Source of the DNA: Bacillus wiedmannii
GTDB lineage: Bacteria; Bacillota; Bacilli; Bacillales; Bacillaceae_G
DNA: 64,000 nucleotides
Direction of reading: 5' to 3'
Assembly: GCF_001583695.1 (NCBI RefSeq)
Contig: NZ_LOBC01000082.1
Location: forward strand, 62,001 to 126,000
Each line of letters opens with the position of its first letter. The stretch's first letter is position 1. Of the stretch, positions 8,253-16,837 are shown in pieces. Under the pieces are notes generated by a model. The model saw nothing but the letters and a program-made list of their open reading frames with translations. It searched no databases and was not told where the DNA came from. A program made the position numbers and the translations under genes.

Positions 8253-8461
8253 CATAATCTAATTTTGCAACACTCTTGATATCCTCCACTTCTGGCCTGT
8301 GCACTTCCACACTTCGGACATACTAAATATCTAGACTGATTTGTCAACAAACTACCTTTTTGAAAGAGTAAAACTTCTGCTTGTTTAAACGAACGCGAAT
8401 AATATAACCACATAAAACCAATTATAGCAATAATGCCAAATAATACTCCCATCGCAAGCAT
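8252..8461 (-). CDS. Small membrane protein with a C-terminal zinc-ribbon-like cysteine set (69 aa)
   Basis: Function unknown. ATG at 8461 (AGAGG 8 nt upstream) starts a protein with one strong hydrophobic helix at about residues 3-25 and a cytosolic tail carrying CPKCG and, 11 residues later, ECC. This is the cysteine spacing of a small zinc ribbon. The GTG three codons earlier overlaps the ribosome binding site and is unlikely. The upstream 220 bp to the brnQ promoter are AT-rich with repeated TTTACAAT-like words but no further gene. Confidence 0.72.
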   Translation of the reverse strand: MLAMGVLFGIIAIIGFMWLYYSRSFKQAEVLLFQKGSLLTNQSRYLVCPKCGSAQARSGGYQECCKIRL

Positions 8462-8684
8462 TCCAGTCACCTCTTTTGGTTTGTTCTTTCCAGCAAGTGG
8501 ATTGTTGTATTATTCTCTGTAAATTCAAACAATACCTTCTTTACTCCTATAAATATCAACTTTCTCTATAAGTTTTACAATTCTCTACAACTTTTTACTC
8601 CCGTTTTACAATTCACCATTCCCTTTACAATAACGAATATCACATTCGATATTTCCATATATAAATACATCTTTCAAAAAAATG

Positions 8685-8713
8685 TTGACTTTCAAAAAAA
8701 AACATGTGACAAT
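8685..8713 (+). promoter_or_regulatory. Sigma-A promoter of the brnQ T-box transcript
   Basis: TTGACT at 8685-8690, 17-nt spacer, GACAAT at 8708-8713, placing the transcript start about 8720, just before the T-box stem I. Confidence 0.65.
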
Positions 8714-8719
8714 ACTGTC

Positions 8720-9009
8720 AGAATACTTGAATAAAAATTCATTGACGAGAACGAGTACGTTATAGGACTGTCCCCCAGAGAGTTGGCGATTTGCTGAAAG
8801 CCAACGTTCAGTGCGTAACCGAAAATCATCTCCGAGAAGTAGAACCGAATGTTACAGTAAGTTCTTACCGGCTGTCCCCCGTTACAAGGAACACGTATCA
8901 TGTTGTACGTTGTAAAGCCGTATACATATAGACTCATTTCTACATGTATAAATTAGGGTGGTATCGCGGGTAAATATAACTCGTCCCTTTCTTTAGGGAC
9001 GAGTTTTTT
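8720..9009 (+). promoter_or_regulatory. T-box riboswitch (isoleucine, ATC specifier) controlling brnQ
   Basis: tRNA-sensing leader. Stem I is recognisable by GAGAACGAGTACG at its base, the AGAGAG bulge with GTTGGC / GCCAAC, and the 3' specifier loop GAAAATCA at 8821-8828. The pairs GAGA/TCTC, TACG/CGTA and ACTG/CAGT bracket that loop and make ATC (8825-8827, Ile) the specifier. The conserved T-box AGGGTGGTATCGCGGG is at 8955-8970, and the terminator AACTCGTCCCT / AGGGACGAGTT with its T run is at 8978-9009. Uncharged tRNA-Ile should stabilise the antiterminator and switch brnQ on. Confidence 0.93.
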
Positions 9010-9047
9010 GTGTTCTTACAAATGAATTTAAAAAAGGAGGAAAAACA

Positions 9048-10403
9048 ATGAACACTGTATCAAAAAAACATATTTTTTTCACGGGTCTTATGCTATTTTC
9101 TTTATTTTTTGGGGCAGGTAATTTAATTTTCCCTCCCATGCTTGGACAAAATGCAGGTGAAAACTTTTGGCCGGCAATGATTGGATTTTTACTAACAGGA
9201 GTCGGTTTACCATTATTAACTGTTATTGCAATTTCTTTATCAGGAAGCGGCATGCAACAACTCGCAAGTCATGTTCACCCATTATTCGGAATTTTCTTTA
9301 CTGTAGTTGTATACATCGCAATCGGTCCTTCTATGGGAATTCCACGCGTTGCAAATGTCGCTTATGAAATGGGTGTTAGTTCTTTCTTACCAGAAACAAT
9401 TCGTTCTAGTAACCTAGCACTATTTTTATACACAGTCGTCTTCTTCGCTATCGTATTTTGGCTTAGTTTAAATCCATCTAAACTCGTCGATCGCATCGGA
9501 AATATTTTAACACCTATTTTATTACTCTCTATTCTCTTACTATTTGTTAAAAGTGTATTTACACCACTCGGGCAATCAGGACCAGCAATGCAAGAGTATC
9601 AAACTTCTCCAATCTTCAAAGGCTTTATGGAAGGATACTTAACGATGGATACCATTTCTGCGCTTGCATTTGGAATTATCGTTGTAAATGCCATTCGCTC
9701 TAAAGGTGTGAAAGATCGTAAATCCATTGCCATCGCAACAGCGAAAGCAGGACTTATTGCCGCTACTGGTCTCGTACTTGTATATGGTGCACTTGGCTGG
9801 CTCGGTGCAACTAGCGTCTCGCTCGGATATGCACAAAATGGCGGACAATTACTTACTGCTATCGTACAGCAATTATTCGGTCCATACGGTTTACTTCTAT
9901 TATCTCTAATCGTTACACTCGCTTGTCTAACAACTTGTGTTGGACTTGTATCTGCGTGTAGTCAATATTTCTCAACATTATTGACTAAATTTTCATACAA
10001 AATGTTCGCGAGTATCATTTGTGCATTAGGATTATTAGTTGCCAACTTAGGTTTAACGAAAATTATTGCCATCTCTGTTCCAATTCTACTTGTTGTATAT
10101 CCAGTTGCAATTGTACTCGTTCTACTATCGTTACTTCATAAATATTTCGGTGGATATCGCTCTGTTTATGTAGGTGCTTTAATTGGAGCAGCAATCGTAA
10201 GCGTATTTGACGGATTAAAACAAGGTGGCATTTCAGTTTCATTTATCACACCATATTTTGAATTTATCCCTTTATATAATGAAGGAATTGGCTGGCTAAT
10301 ACCAGCATTAGCCGGGGCTATTATCGGCCTTACAATCGCTAAGTTAAGCGGTGCGAAAAAAGTTCCCTTAATAACCGATTCCCGCGAAGTAAAAGCATCC
10401 TAA
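9048..10403 (+). CDS. brnQ: Branched-chain amino acid transport system II carrier protein
   Basis: A 451-residue LIVCS-family Na+-coupled permease for leucine, isoleucine and valine in the cytoplasmic membrane. The N-terminal signature FFGAGNLIFPPMLGQNAG is family-diagnostic and about twelve hydrophobic helices follow. ATG 9048 is preceded by AAAGGAGG. The leader is a T-box whose specifier reads ATC, so expression should rise when charged tRNA-Ile falls. The gene is monocistronic with a strong terminator shared with the convergent small gene. Normal length and no anomalies. Isoleucine as the physiologically dominant substrate is inferred from the T-box. Confidence 0.96.
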   Translation: MNTVSKKHIFFTGLMLFSLFFGAGNLIFPPMLGQNAGENFWPAMIGFLLTGVGLPLLTVIAISLSGSGMQQLASHVHPLFGIFFTVVVYIAIGPSMGIPRVANVAYEMGVSSFLPETIRSSNLALFLYTVVFFAIVFWLSLNPSKLVDRIGNILTPILLLSILLLFVKSVFTPLGQSGPAMQEYQTSPIFKGFMEGYLTMDTISALAFGIIVVNAIRSKGVKDRKSIAIATAKAGLIAATGLVLVYGALGWLGATSVSLGYAQNGGQLLTAIVQQLFGPYGLLLLSLIVTLACLTTCVGLVSACSQYFSTLLTKFSYKMFASIICALGLLVANLGLTKIIAISVPILLVVYPVAIVLVLLSLLHKYFGGYRSVYVGALIGAAIVSVFDGLKQGGISVSFITPYFEFIPLYNEGIGWLIPALAGAIIGLTIAKLSGAKKVPLITDSREVKAS

Positions 10404-10427
10404 AAAACTCCCGAAAGGGAGTTTTTT
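10402..10427. terminator. Bidirectional terminator after brnQ
   Basis: AAAAAACTCCC-GAAA-GGGAGTTTTTT, GNRA-like loop, shared by the convergent genes. Confidence 0.93.
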
Positions 10428-10689
10428 ACTTTTGATAAGCAGTATGATTAAAACTGCTTATTTTATATGCTTTCGTATAATATTCGATATTTGTATCCAC
10501 TGTTTCTACTTTGACAACATCGTAGCAATCTTCTTGCTTTACTAAAAATAAATAGTACTCTTCTGTCGCCTCAACAATTGCAATTTTATCTGTTTCAACA
10601 TTATATTGTTCACAAAGCGCTTGTAATGCGTTCACATAATCCCCTAATTTTTTAGACTTATCCATGCCAAATATCGTTTGAACTAACAT
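10426..10689 (-). CDS. Small cytosolic protein of unknown function (87 aa), cre-controlled
   Basis: I do not recognise this protein. ATG at 10689 is preceded by AAAGGGGAGAG; the frame stays open for 22 more codons upstream through the promoter, which I reject. The 87 residues are soluble and mixed alpha/beta in appearance (KIAIVEATEEYYLFLV) with two cysteines and no membrane segment. A near-consensus sigma-A promoter with a catabolite-responsive element over its -10 region lies just upstream, so it is probably repressed by CcpA on good carbon sources. It shares a terminator with brnQ. Confidence 0.75.
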   Translation of the reverse strand: MLVQTIFGMDKSKKLGDYVNALQALCEQYNVETDKIAIVEATEEYYLFLVKQEDCYDVVKVETVDTNIEYYTKAYKISSFNHTAYQK

Positions 10690-10726
10690 ACACTCTCTCC
10701 CCTTTGTATGTACTGTTAACAGTTTA

Positions 10727-10755
10727 ATGATAACGCTTACATTTATTAACGTCAA
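10727..10755 (-). promoter_or_regulatory. Sigma-A promoter overlapped by a cre (CcpA) site
   Basis: On the minus strand TTGACG, 17-nt spacer, TATCAT. The cre ATGATAACGCTTACAT at 10727-10742 has one mismatch to WTGNAANCGNWWNCAW and covers the -10 box and part of the spacer, a repressing geometry. Confidence 0.7.
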
Positions 10756-10778
10756 TAAAAAAATTTGGCGTAAACTAA

Positions 10779-10822
10779 TAATCAGTGGGATAGCCCCCCA
10801 CTGATTAAAGTTTCACTTTATC
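10779..10822. repeat. Dispersed repeat (bcr-like), short copy with hairpin
   Basis: AATCAGTGGG / CCCACTGATT hairpin followed by AAAGTTTCACTTTAT. It directly abuts the liaR stop codon and may act as the operon's 3' hairpin, though there is no T tract. Confidence 0.6.
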
Positions 10823-11453
10823 ATTTCGTCAATTGATGTCTAAACGCATAAATAACCGCCTGTGTCCGGTCACTGACATTTAGCTTATTTAAAATATTAC
10901 TCACATGTGTCTTTACTGTTTTGAGGGCAATAAACAATTCATCTGCAATCTCTTGATTACTTTTCCCCTCTGCAATTAATAACAAAATTTCAGACTCTCT
11001 TTCTGTTAACTCCTCGTGCAAAGGTTGTTCTTTCTTCTGACGCATACGAGACATCATTTTACCAGTAACTTTTGGCTCTAATACCGTTTCTCCATCATAA
11101 GTAGCTCGTACAGCGTCTGCTATATCACTTGCTCTTGATGTTTTTAATAAATAACTTGTCGCTCCAGCCTCAATAACAGGGTACAATTTCTCATCATCTA
11201 AAAAGCTCGTTACAACTACAATTTTCGCTTCTGGCCATTCCTGAATAATAGCACGTGTTGCTTCAACCCCATCCATCTCGTCCATGACAAGATCCATCAA
11301 AATAATATCTGGTCTTAATTGCAGTGCTAACTCTGAACCTTTTCTTCCATTTTCAGCTTCTCCAACTACTTCGATATCTGGCTGCGTTGATAAATATGCT
11401 GATACACCCATTCGAACCATTTCATGATCATCAACAAGTAACACTTTTATCAT
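10821..11453 (-). CDS. liaR: Two-component response regulator of the LiaR/VraR type
   Basis: A 210-residue NarL/FixJ-family regulator. The receiver domain has the acidic pair Asp8/Asp9, phosphoacceptor Asp54 and the conserved Lys in SYLLKTS; a C-terminal LuxR-type helix-turn-helix is seen as [36 protein letters not shown]. It overlaps the sensor kinase gene by 4 nt and belongs to a unit ordered liaI-liaH-liaF-liaS-liaR. Known orthologues respond to cell-wall antibiotics through lipid II and induce their own operon. A palindrome upstream of liaI is the likely target. Confidence 0.94.
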   Translation of the reverse strand: MIKVLLVDDHEMVRMGVSAYLSTQPDIEVVGEAENGRKGSELALQLRPDIILMDLVMDEMDGVEATRAIIQEWPEAKIVVVTSFLDDEKLYPVIEAGATSYLLKTSRASDIADAVRATYDGETVLEPKVTGKMMSRMRQKKEQPLHEELTERESEILLLIAEGKSNQEIADELFIALKTVKTHVSNILNKLNVSDRTQAVIYAFRHQLTK

Positions 11454-12505
11454 GATTCTCCCCCTCTCTCAATCATAATCGGTACTTTTACTTCTATTTG
11501 CGTCCCTTTAGCCGGGAAACTAAGTACTTTTAATGTCCCACCAATTTCATGAACACGCTCTTGCATTGATCTTAAACCATATGAACCAGCCTTATTCACT
11601 CCGACTTCAAATCCAACGCCATCATCAATAATTTTTAGAATTGCATATTGATCAATTTTCCGAAGACGTACTTCCGTTTTCTTCGCTTTCGCATGTCGTA
11701 AAGTATTGGATAAAGCTTCTTGCACAATACGAAATAAATGATCTTCTACACCTTTTTTCAATTCTATTGGCTCGATTAGCCATTCAATTTTCATATGTTG
11801 CTTTCGCGATAATTCCGTCAATAATTCCTCTATACCTTGTGTCAGTTTCTTACCTTCTAATTGTACAGGCCGTAAATGAAGAAGCAATGCTCTCATTTCT
11901 GATTGCGCATTTACAACCATATTTTCAACGAGCTGCAACTGCTTGTTTGTCGTTTCTGGAATTTCAGCTACTTGTTCATTAATAGCCGACATCATCATCG
12001 ACATTGCAAAAAGCTGCTGACTTACAGAATCATGCAGCTCCCTCGCCAATCGATGCCTTTCTTGGGATATCGCTTCTTGTCTCATCTCTTCATTCCAATG
12101 AGCTCGTTCATTCGTTACTTTTTGAAAGAGTCCAGCTTGCTCCTCTAATCGACGAGCAAGACCGATTACTTTTCGTTCTACTTCATGAAATTCATCATCT
12201 GCAGTAAACGAAACATCGCTCGGAAAATTCCCTCGCTCCACTTCAAATAGAAAAGTATTTAATCCTTGTATACGCTGCTCTATATAGTAACCGATTGCAT
12301 ACCCTACAATTCCCCCGATAAGTAAACTTGTAGTCATAATAAACAAGCCAATTGGAACAGAAGTGATGGATTCCTTCCATAATAAATCATACACTTGTTG
12401 CTCGCTTTTCCATACATATACAATTGTACAAATGAGTGCGATACTAACAGAAGACAACATAGAATAACGAATATACATCCACGAAATATTTTTTTGTTTC
12501 TTCAT
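11450..12505 (-). CDS. liaS: Cell-envelope stress sensor histidine kinase LiaS/VraS
   Basis: A 351-residue membrane kinase with two transmembrane helices (about residues 12-32 and 50-73) and only a short outside loop, an intramembrane-sensing layout. A HAMP-like linker follows, then a HisKA_3 domain with phosphoacceptor His158 in [19 protein letters not shown] and an HATPase domain with the N box [12 protein letters not shown] and G box DDGVGFE. It overlaps liaR by 4 nt and liaF by 1 nt (TAATG), indicating translational coupling. In relatives LiaF holds this kinase off until the envelope is stressed. Confidence 0.94.
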   Translation of the reverse strand: MKKQKNISWMYIRYSMLSSVSIALICTIVYVWKSEQQVYDLLWKESITSVPIGLFIMTTSLLIGGIVGYAIGYYIEQRIQGLNTFLFEVERGNFPSDVSFTADDEFHEVERKVIGLARRLEEQAGLFQKVTNERAHWNEEMRQEAISQERHRLARELHDSVSQQLFAMSMMMSAINEQVAEIPETTNKQLQLVENMVVNAQSEMRALLLHLRPVQLEGKKLTQGIEELLTELSRKQHMKIEWLIEPIELKKGVEDHLFRIVQEALSNTLRHAKAKKTEVRLRKIDQYAILKIIDDGVGFEVGVNKAGSYGLRSMQERVHEIGGTLKVLSFPAKGTQIEVKVPIMIERGGES

Positions 12506-13245
12506 TATACTTTCCTCACTTCCGTATCGCCTACGACAAGCGAAGAAATAATTTTAATACGACGAGGAGCTTCTTTATACTGCTCTGTTCTAAATGTAAC
12601 ATTACGATTAAATCCTGTCTCTTCATGTCCTGGCAGGAGCACACGTCCGACAATAACAGAATGATTTAAAGACAGCTCAATATCATATGGCACGTATAAA
12701 CGAATATTACCAACGATACCTCGGATAACAATTACCGTTTCTCCTTCTGGAATCATAGCAGTTGTTAAATCTATTTCCACATCACAAGCACCATATTGAA
12801 CATTAATATCCTCAAGTTCATAAATATGATCCATCATTCGCACATTACCTACAAACATGTTTTTTAAATATGGTTCTGTACGATAAATTTGCTTCTCTTC
12901 ATCTATATATCCTTTTTCTTTAATTTCAACCTTCATTGCTTTTTTCTGATGTCCTTGTTGAATCAATTGATAACCAATTAAAGCTAAACAAGCAAAGACG
13001 ACAAGAACAAATGCTGCTGATGAAAATAAGAAGAATAAAAATACGATACCACCAACAAATAAAAAGACATTTCCCCTTACATAACGATTCTTCTTACGAT
13101 AATGCCTTCCAAACATAAGCATAATAAATGCAAAAATGAGACCACCTGGTTCAAAATGTCCAAGTATCATATCAAGAAAAAGACCGAATCCAAATATGAT
13201 GAGGAGCATCCCCATTAATTGTGTTTTTGAAAATTGTTTCTTCAT
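12505..13245 (-). CDS. liaF: Cell-wall-active antibiotic response protein LiaF
   Basis: A 246-residue membrane protein. ATG 13245 follows GGGGGGAG; the frame continues 15 codons upstream without a better site. The N-terminal half carries about four hydrophobic helices (residues 10-105 region), and the C-terminal half is the soluble beta-rich domain typical of LiaF/VraT (IPEGETVIVIRGIVGNIRLYVPYDIELSLNHSVIVG). It overlaps liaS by one base. The family acts as the negative regulator or third component of the LiaRS system. About 105 bp separate it from liaH; liaG, present in B. subtilis between these genes, is missing here. Confidence 0.93.
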   Translation of the reverse strand: MKKQFSKTQLMGMLLIIFGFGLFLDMILGHFEPGGLIFAFIMLMFGRHYRKKNRYVRGNVFLFVGGIVFLFFLFSSAAFVLVVFACLALIGYQLIQQGHQKKAMKVEIKEKGYIDEEKQIYRTEPYLKNMFVGNVRMMDHIYELEDINVQYGACDVEIDLTTAMIPEGETVIVIRGIVGNIRLYVPYDIELSLNHSVIVGRVLLPGHEETGFNRNVTFRTEQYKEAPRRIKIISSLVVGDTEVRKV

Positions 13246-13351
13246 TTCAGCTCCCCCCTTCTTGTTACATATACATAGAAGAAAAGGCATTGCTTTCCAA
13301 CACCTTTTCTCCTATCACTATATCATAAGCCTGTTTTATAATATACTACTA

Positions 13352-14014
13352 TTATTTTGTTAACTCTTTCGTTAACGATACATCATTCTTCTCTTTCATT
13401 TCACGCTCAAGCTTTGCAATCTTCATATCAAATGTGTCACGTTCATGCTCCTCATTTATACGAGATTCTAAGTCGCGAATATGATCTTCAATTTCTTCAA
13501 AGCGTAAGAACGGATTATTTTCATCCATTTTATGCATCGCTGTATTCATACGACGATTTGCATGTGCCATATTTTCACGTGCCATTAATTCCATACGTTT
13601 TGCGTGCATTTCTTTTAATTTATTTTTCATCTCAGCAAGACGACGCTCTAACTCATCAATTTGATCTACAACACCTGCATACATTTCTTCTAATCGAGTT
13701 ACTTGCCCTTCATAATATGCTACTTCTTGTAACGCACGCTCATGTAGTTGTAATTCGCCTGCTTCTTGAGCGACGATCGCTTGCTTTGATCTTTTATTAA
13801 CGAAATAACGTGCTTGCTCAAGCTCACGAGCGAAATTAGATTTTAATGTTTTGTGGCGCTCAATTAACTTCTCGATTTTTGTTATTTCACGCTCACTATC
13901 GCGTAAATATTGGTTTAACATCGCGATTGGATTTTTTCTTTCTTTCTCATCTAACACATTATGAAAATCTGCTAAAATTGCATCGCGTACACGTCCGAAT
14001 AAAGATTGTTTCAT
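13352..14014 (-). CDS. liaH: PspA/IM30-family protein, LiaH-like
   Basis: A 220-residue, almost entirely alpha-helical coiled-coil protein of the phage-shock-protein A family (starts MKQSLFGRVRDAILADFHNVLD, with Leu/Glu/Lys heptads throughout). PspA proteins build ESCRT-III-like rings on damaged membranes. There is no membrane segment, as expected for a peripheral protein. It lies between the small membrane protein gene (57 bp upstream) and liaF, which matches the lia operon, so it is the likely main output of LiaRS under lipid II stress. Confidence 0.92.
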   Translation of the reverse strand: MKQSLFGRVRDAILADFHNVLDEKERKNPIAMLNQYLRDSEREITKIEKLIERHKTLKSNFARELEQARYFVNKRSKQAIVAQEAGELQLHERALQEVAYYEGQVTRLEEMYAGVVDQIDELERRLAEMKNKLKEMHAKRMELMARENMAHANRRMNTAMHKMDENNPFLRFEEIEDHIRDLESRINEEHERDTFDMKIAKLEREMKEKNDVSLTKELTK

Positions 14015-14070
14015 TATAATCTTCCTCTCTTCTACTTTATCAATTTGATTTGGTTTTTATTAATTTTTTA

Positions 14071-14427
14071 TTAGTTTTTCATTAACTTGTTCCACTCATC
14101 TTCAAAGTTGCTATATGGTTTAGAACTTTCTGGTGCAGAATCAACAACTACATTTTTTTCTTTTTTCCACTCACGGTATCCGTAGTATAAAACTACTAAT
14201 GCTGCGATACCGATTAATGCTGGGGAATGAGAAAGGGCGATGGACAAGCCGATCAAACCAACAATACCCCAAGCTAACTTTCCAAAAAATGATTGTGCTC
14301 GCACAAATGATTTATAGCTCCAGTACACAACTCCTGCTCCAATTGCGAATCCTATAATACCAGCAAGACTGCCAAGAGCAATTAAAGCTAAAATACCAGC
14401 CGCGATAAACGCTAGAAATTGTTTCAT
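14071..14427 (-). CDS. liaI: LiaI-like small membrane protein
   Basis: A 118-residue protein with two Gly-rich hydrophobic segments near the N-terminus (residues 4-36), a further hydrophobic pair around 50-83, and a soluble acidic tail ending NFEDEWNKLMKN. ATG 14427 follows GGGAGG. Position as first gene of the lia operon, directly before the PspA homologue, matches LiaI, which anchors LiaH at the membrane in B. subtilis. Sequence similarity cannot be judged here, so the name rests on position and topology. Confidence 0.78.
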   Translation of the reverse strand: MKQFLAFIAAGILALIALGSLAGIIGFAIGAGVVYWSYKSFVRAQSFFGKLAWGIVGLIGLSIALSHSPALIGIAALVVLYYGYREWKKEKNVVVDSAPESSKPYSNFEDEWNKLMKN

Positions 14428-14509
14428 CTTGTGCTTGCCTCCCTTCGATTTGATACTCTTATCTTAACTATTTTTTCACTTTTCCATAACGAGCTTAAGA
14501 ACCGTTTTC

Positions 14510-14531
14510 AACTCAGACTTAAGACTGAGTT
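14510..14531 (-). promoter_or_regulatory. Candidate LiaR operator upstream of the lia operon
   Basis: 22-bp near-perfect palindrome: arms AACTCAG / CTGAGTT around a core whose minus strand reads AGTCTTAAGTCT, a double AGTCT as expected for VraR/LiaR sites. A second CTTAAG core lies 25 nt downstream at 14493-14498. It is about 85-100 nt before the liaI start. Confidence 0.6.
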
Positions 14532-14594
14532 GCATTCAGCCTTTTGTAAAAATATGCGGTAGGGATAGGATGATTCACTCTTTTATCGCACATA

Positions 14595-14629
14595 AAAAGC
14601 CGTACAGAGAACATTCTCTATACGGCTTT
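14595..14629 (-). terminator. Terminator of the NhaC-family transporter gene
   Basis: AAAGCCGTA...AGAGA / TCTCT...TACGGCTTT hairpin; a T tract follows on the minus strand. Confidence 0.88.
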
Positions 14630-14657
14630 CGTTACTATTCATAAACTTCATTTTAAA

Positions 14658-15974
14658 TTATGCTGTTTTATGATACTCTTTCTTTCCCGCTACTTTAGAA
14701 AACCTCGGGAAACCAATTAATATAGAAATAATTCCACATACTCCAACTAAGATCGGATAAAACGCATATGGTAACAATTCAATCGGAGATAACGCAGCAA
14801 ATCCTGCTGCCGTTAACATTTGCGCACCATACGGAATTAACCCTTGCACACAACATGAGAAAAGATCTAATACACTCGCTGATTTACGAGGATCAATTTC
14901 ATATTGATCTGCAATGTTTTTCGCAAGTGGACCTGTAAAAATAATAGAAATCGTATTATTCGCTGTACACATATTCGTCATACTCACTAAGCCAGCGATA
15001 CCGAACTCTGCTCCTTTTTTCGAACGAATGTTACGAGTTAAAATATTCATTAAATATTGAATACCACCATTATATTGAATCAGTTCGACCATACCACCAA
15101 TTAAAATAGCAAGTAATACTAACTCCATCATACCGCCCATTCCAGTCGTTACACTTTTAAAGAAACTCTCTAACGTGTAACTTCCATCTAAAAGACCTAT
15201 AACGCCGGATAGTACAGTTCCACCAGTTAACACAATAAGTACATTCCAACCAAGCAATGCTGTAATAAGTACTCCTGCATACGGTAAAATCTTTATCCAG
15301 TCAAAGCTATGCGCTTTAATCTGCGTATCGATCCCTAAAGTAATGATTACTAATAGTACAATTGTAATAATAGCTGCCGGTAATACAATTAAAAAGTTCG
15401 TTTTAAACTTATCTTTCATTTCTGTTCCTTGTGAGCGTACAGCTGCGATTGTTGTATCTGAAATAAATGATAAATTATCACCAAACATCGCTCCGCCAAC
15501 AACGGTAGCCATCGTAAGTGCAATGGAGATATCAGTTTGCCCACTAATACCTACAGCAATTGGTGCTAATGCAGCAATTGTTCCCATTGAAGTTCCCATT
15601 GCTAATGAAATAAATGCCCCTATAACAAAAATTCCAGCTACGATAAATCCTTGCGGTAAAATGGATAACGCTAAGTTAACTGTAGAATCAACGCCACCCA
15701 TCCCTTTTGCCGTTTCAGAAAACGCTCCTGCCAGTACAAAAATTAAAACCATAATCATAATATCCGGGTTCCCTGCACCTTTAGCGAATCGTTCTACTTT
15801 TACATTAAAACTTTCTTTACGATTCATTGCTAAAGCGACTCCTACAGCAATTGAAATTGCTACAAGTATCGGCAATTTATAGAAATCACCTGTAATAATT
15901 CCAGAACCAATAAATAGCGCCAAAAATATCCCAAGTGGTAATAAAGCCAAACCATTTCCTCTCGTTTCTTTCAA
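14658..15974 (-). CDS. NhaC-family transporter under SAM riboswitch control (probable methionine transporter)
   Basis: A 438-residue membrane carrier of the NhaC superfamily with about eleven hydrophobic helices and the motif MGTSMGTIAALAPIA. The frame is open for 55 further codons upstream, but these run through the SAM riboswitch. TTG at 15974, with GGGAG before it and lying after the riboswitch terminator, is the plausible start. Because the transcript begins with an S-box, expression should be shut off by S-adenosylmethionine. S-box-controlled NhaC proteins have been predicted to carry methionine (MetT), which I infer here in preference to Na+/H+ antiport. Confidence 0.85.
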   Translation of the reverse strand: MKETRGNGLALLPLGIFLALFIGSGIITGDFYKLPILVAISIAVGVALAMNRKESFNVKVERFAKGAGNPDIMIMVLIFVLAGAFSETAKGMGGVDSTVNLALSILPQGFIVAGIFVIGAFISLAMGTSMGTIAALAPIAVGISGQTDISIALTMATVVGGAMFGDNLSFISDTTIAAVRSQGTEMKDKFKTNFLIVLPAAIITIVLLVIITLGIDTQIKAHSFDWIKILPYAGVLITALLGWNVLIVLTGGTVLSGVIGLLDGSYTLESFFKSVTTGMGGMMELVLLAILIGGMVELIQYNGGIQYLMNILTRNIRSKKGAEFGIAGLVSMTNMCTANNTISIIFTGPLAKNIADQYEIDPRKSASVLDLFSCCVQGLIPYGAQMLTAAGFAALSPIELLPYAFYPILVGVCGIISILIGFPRFSKVAGKKEYHKTA

Positions 15975-16012
15975 AGTACCATCTCTCCCTAGTTTCAACC
16001 TTTTTCTAATGA

Positions 16013-16173
16013 ATAACAAAAGACCTCTTCCAATGAGAAGAGGTCTTATACATCTATAAGGAACGCTCTTCTCATCTTTCAAGCACATGCTTGCTGGATT
16101 TGGCACAGCACTCTGAAATCGAGTCCGCTGCCGAGGCATCGTAGGGCCAGTCCCTCCGCCTCTCTTTATAAGA
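16013..16173 (-). promoter_or_regulatory. SAM-I riboswitch (S-box)
   Basis: On the minus strand: AAGAGAGGCGGAGGGACTGG, then ATGCCTCGGCAGC, GTGCTGTGCCAAATCCAGCA, the anti-antiterminator GATGAGAAGAG, and a terminator hairpin AAGACCTCTTC / GAAGAGGTCTT with a T run (16018-16046). All conserved S-box blocks are present in order. Confidence 0.96.
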
Positions 16174-16212
16174 AGGTTTCATATTTATTTTTTAATAATA
16201 ATTTCTTCCCTA

Positions 16213-16241
16213 ACTTTACTCGCTTACAAAACAAAAGTCAA
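16213..16241 (-). promoter_or_regulatory. Sigma-A promoter of the SAM-riboswitch transcript
   Basis: Minus strand TTGACT, 17-nt spacer, TAAAGT; start predicted near 16206, about 33 nt before the aptamer. Confidence 0.75.
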
Positions 16242-16294
16242 TTATTTTTTGTATAGATTTTTTTGGTAATTATACAAAAATTTGAATACAACAA

Positions 16295-16813
16295 TCATTT
16301 TAACTTTTTGATTTCTTTTTCCAATATTGAAATCCAATAAAATTCACTCTTTTTTATTGCAGCTATTATCCATTTCGTAGTGTACCAAGCTAGCTCATAC
16401 TCTTCTTTTGTAACATCGCCACTTTTATAAGCATCCTCTAGCTCATCTTCATCCAATACATACATCTTACCATTCGGTAATAACACTACATCTAAATATA
16501 AATCATCAAAATACGGTAAACCACGGTCGTCTATTTCATATTCTTTCGCCACATCGATATAATATTGCACTAATTTTTTCTGACCATCTAACATAGCTGT
16601 AATCGCAAAGTTTTTCCCGTTTATGAAATATTGAATCCACGTATACTGATCCGCTGCAATACAAAGTTCTTCACCATCATATTCTTTACAACTAGGTTCT
16701 CTCACCTTTTTTATTTCCAGTATTCCTAACATTCCCTCTTCTACTTGCTTAACCCTATAATTTTTCTCTATTAGTCGCTTCCACGAAGAACCGTCACCAT
16801 ACTTACGTTTCAT
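16295..16813 (-). CDS. DUF402 domain protein
   Basis: A 172-residue soluble protein resembling the DUF402/FomD-like family: aromatic strands in its first half (YTWIQYFINGKNFAITAML) and the acidic cluster DDRGLPYFDDLYLDVVLLPNG followed by VLDEDELEDAY, which in the family binds metal and acts in hydrolysis of nucleoside di- or triphosphates. ATG 16813 is preceded by GAAGGGAAG; 12 further in-frame codons upstream overlap the gltT terminator region and are not used. It is probably monocistronic, lying between gltT and the S-box promoter. The exact substrate is unknown. Confidence 0.75.
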   Translation of the reverse strand: MKRKYGDGSSWKRLIEKNYRVKQVEEGMLGILEIKKVREPSCKEYDGEELCIAADQYTWIQYFINGKNFAITAMLDGQKKLVQYYIDVAKEYEIDDRGLPYFDDLYLDVVLLPNGKMYVLDEDELEDAYKSGDVTKEEYELAWYTTKWIIAAIKKSEFYWISILEKEIKKLK

Positions 16814-16837
16814 TACGTCCGCTTCCCTTCTATATAG

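Noticed and set aside
8835-8850. GAACCGA in the brnQ leader as the T-box specifier
   Set aside because: It lies outside the helices that bracket the specifier loop, and would read an arginine codon; GAAAATCA with ATC fits the pairings.
8692-8937. 81-codon minus-strand frame
   Set aside because: Antisense to the brnQ T-box leader, no ribosome site; the RNA structure explains the sequence.
13357-13800. 147-codon plus-strand frame rich in His, Leu and Tyr
   Set aside because: Antisense mirror of the highly charged liaH coiled coil; no ribosome site.
15343-15882. 179-codon plus-strand frame within the NhaC-family gene
   Set aside because: Long only because of the codon bias of the membrane protein on the other strand; no ribosome site.
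15975-16139. N-terminal extension of the NhaC-family protein
   Set aside because: These in-frame codons translate the SAM riboswitch and its terminator, so the TTG at 15974 is the start.
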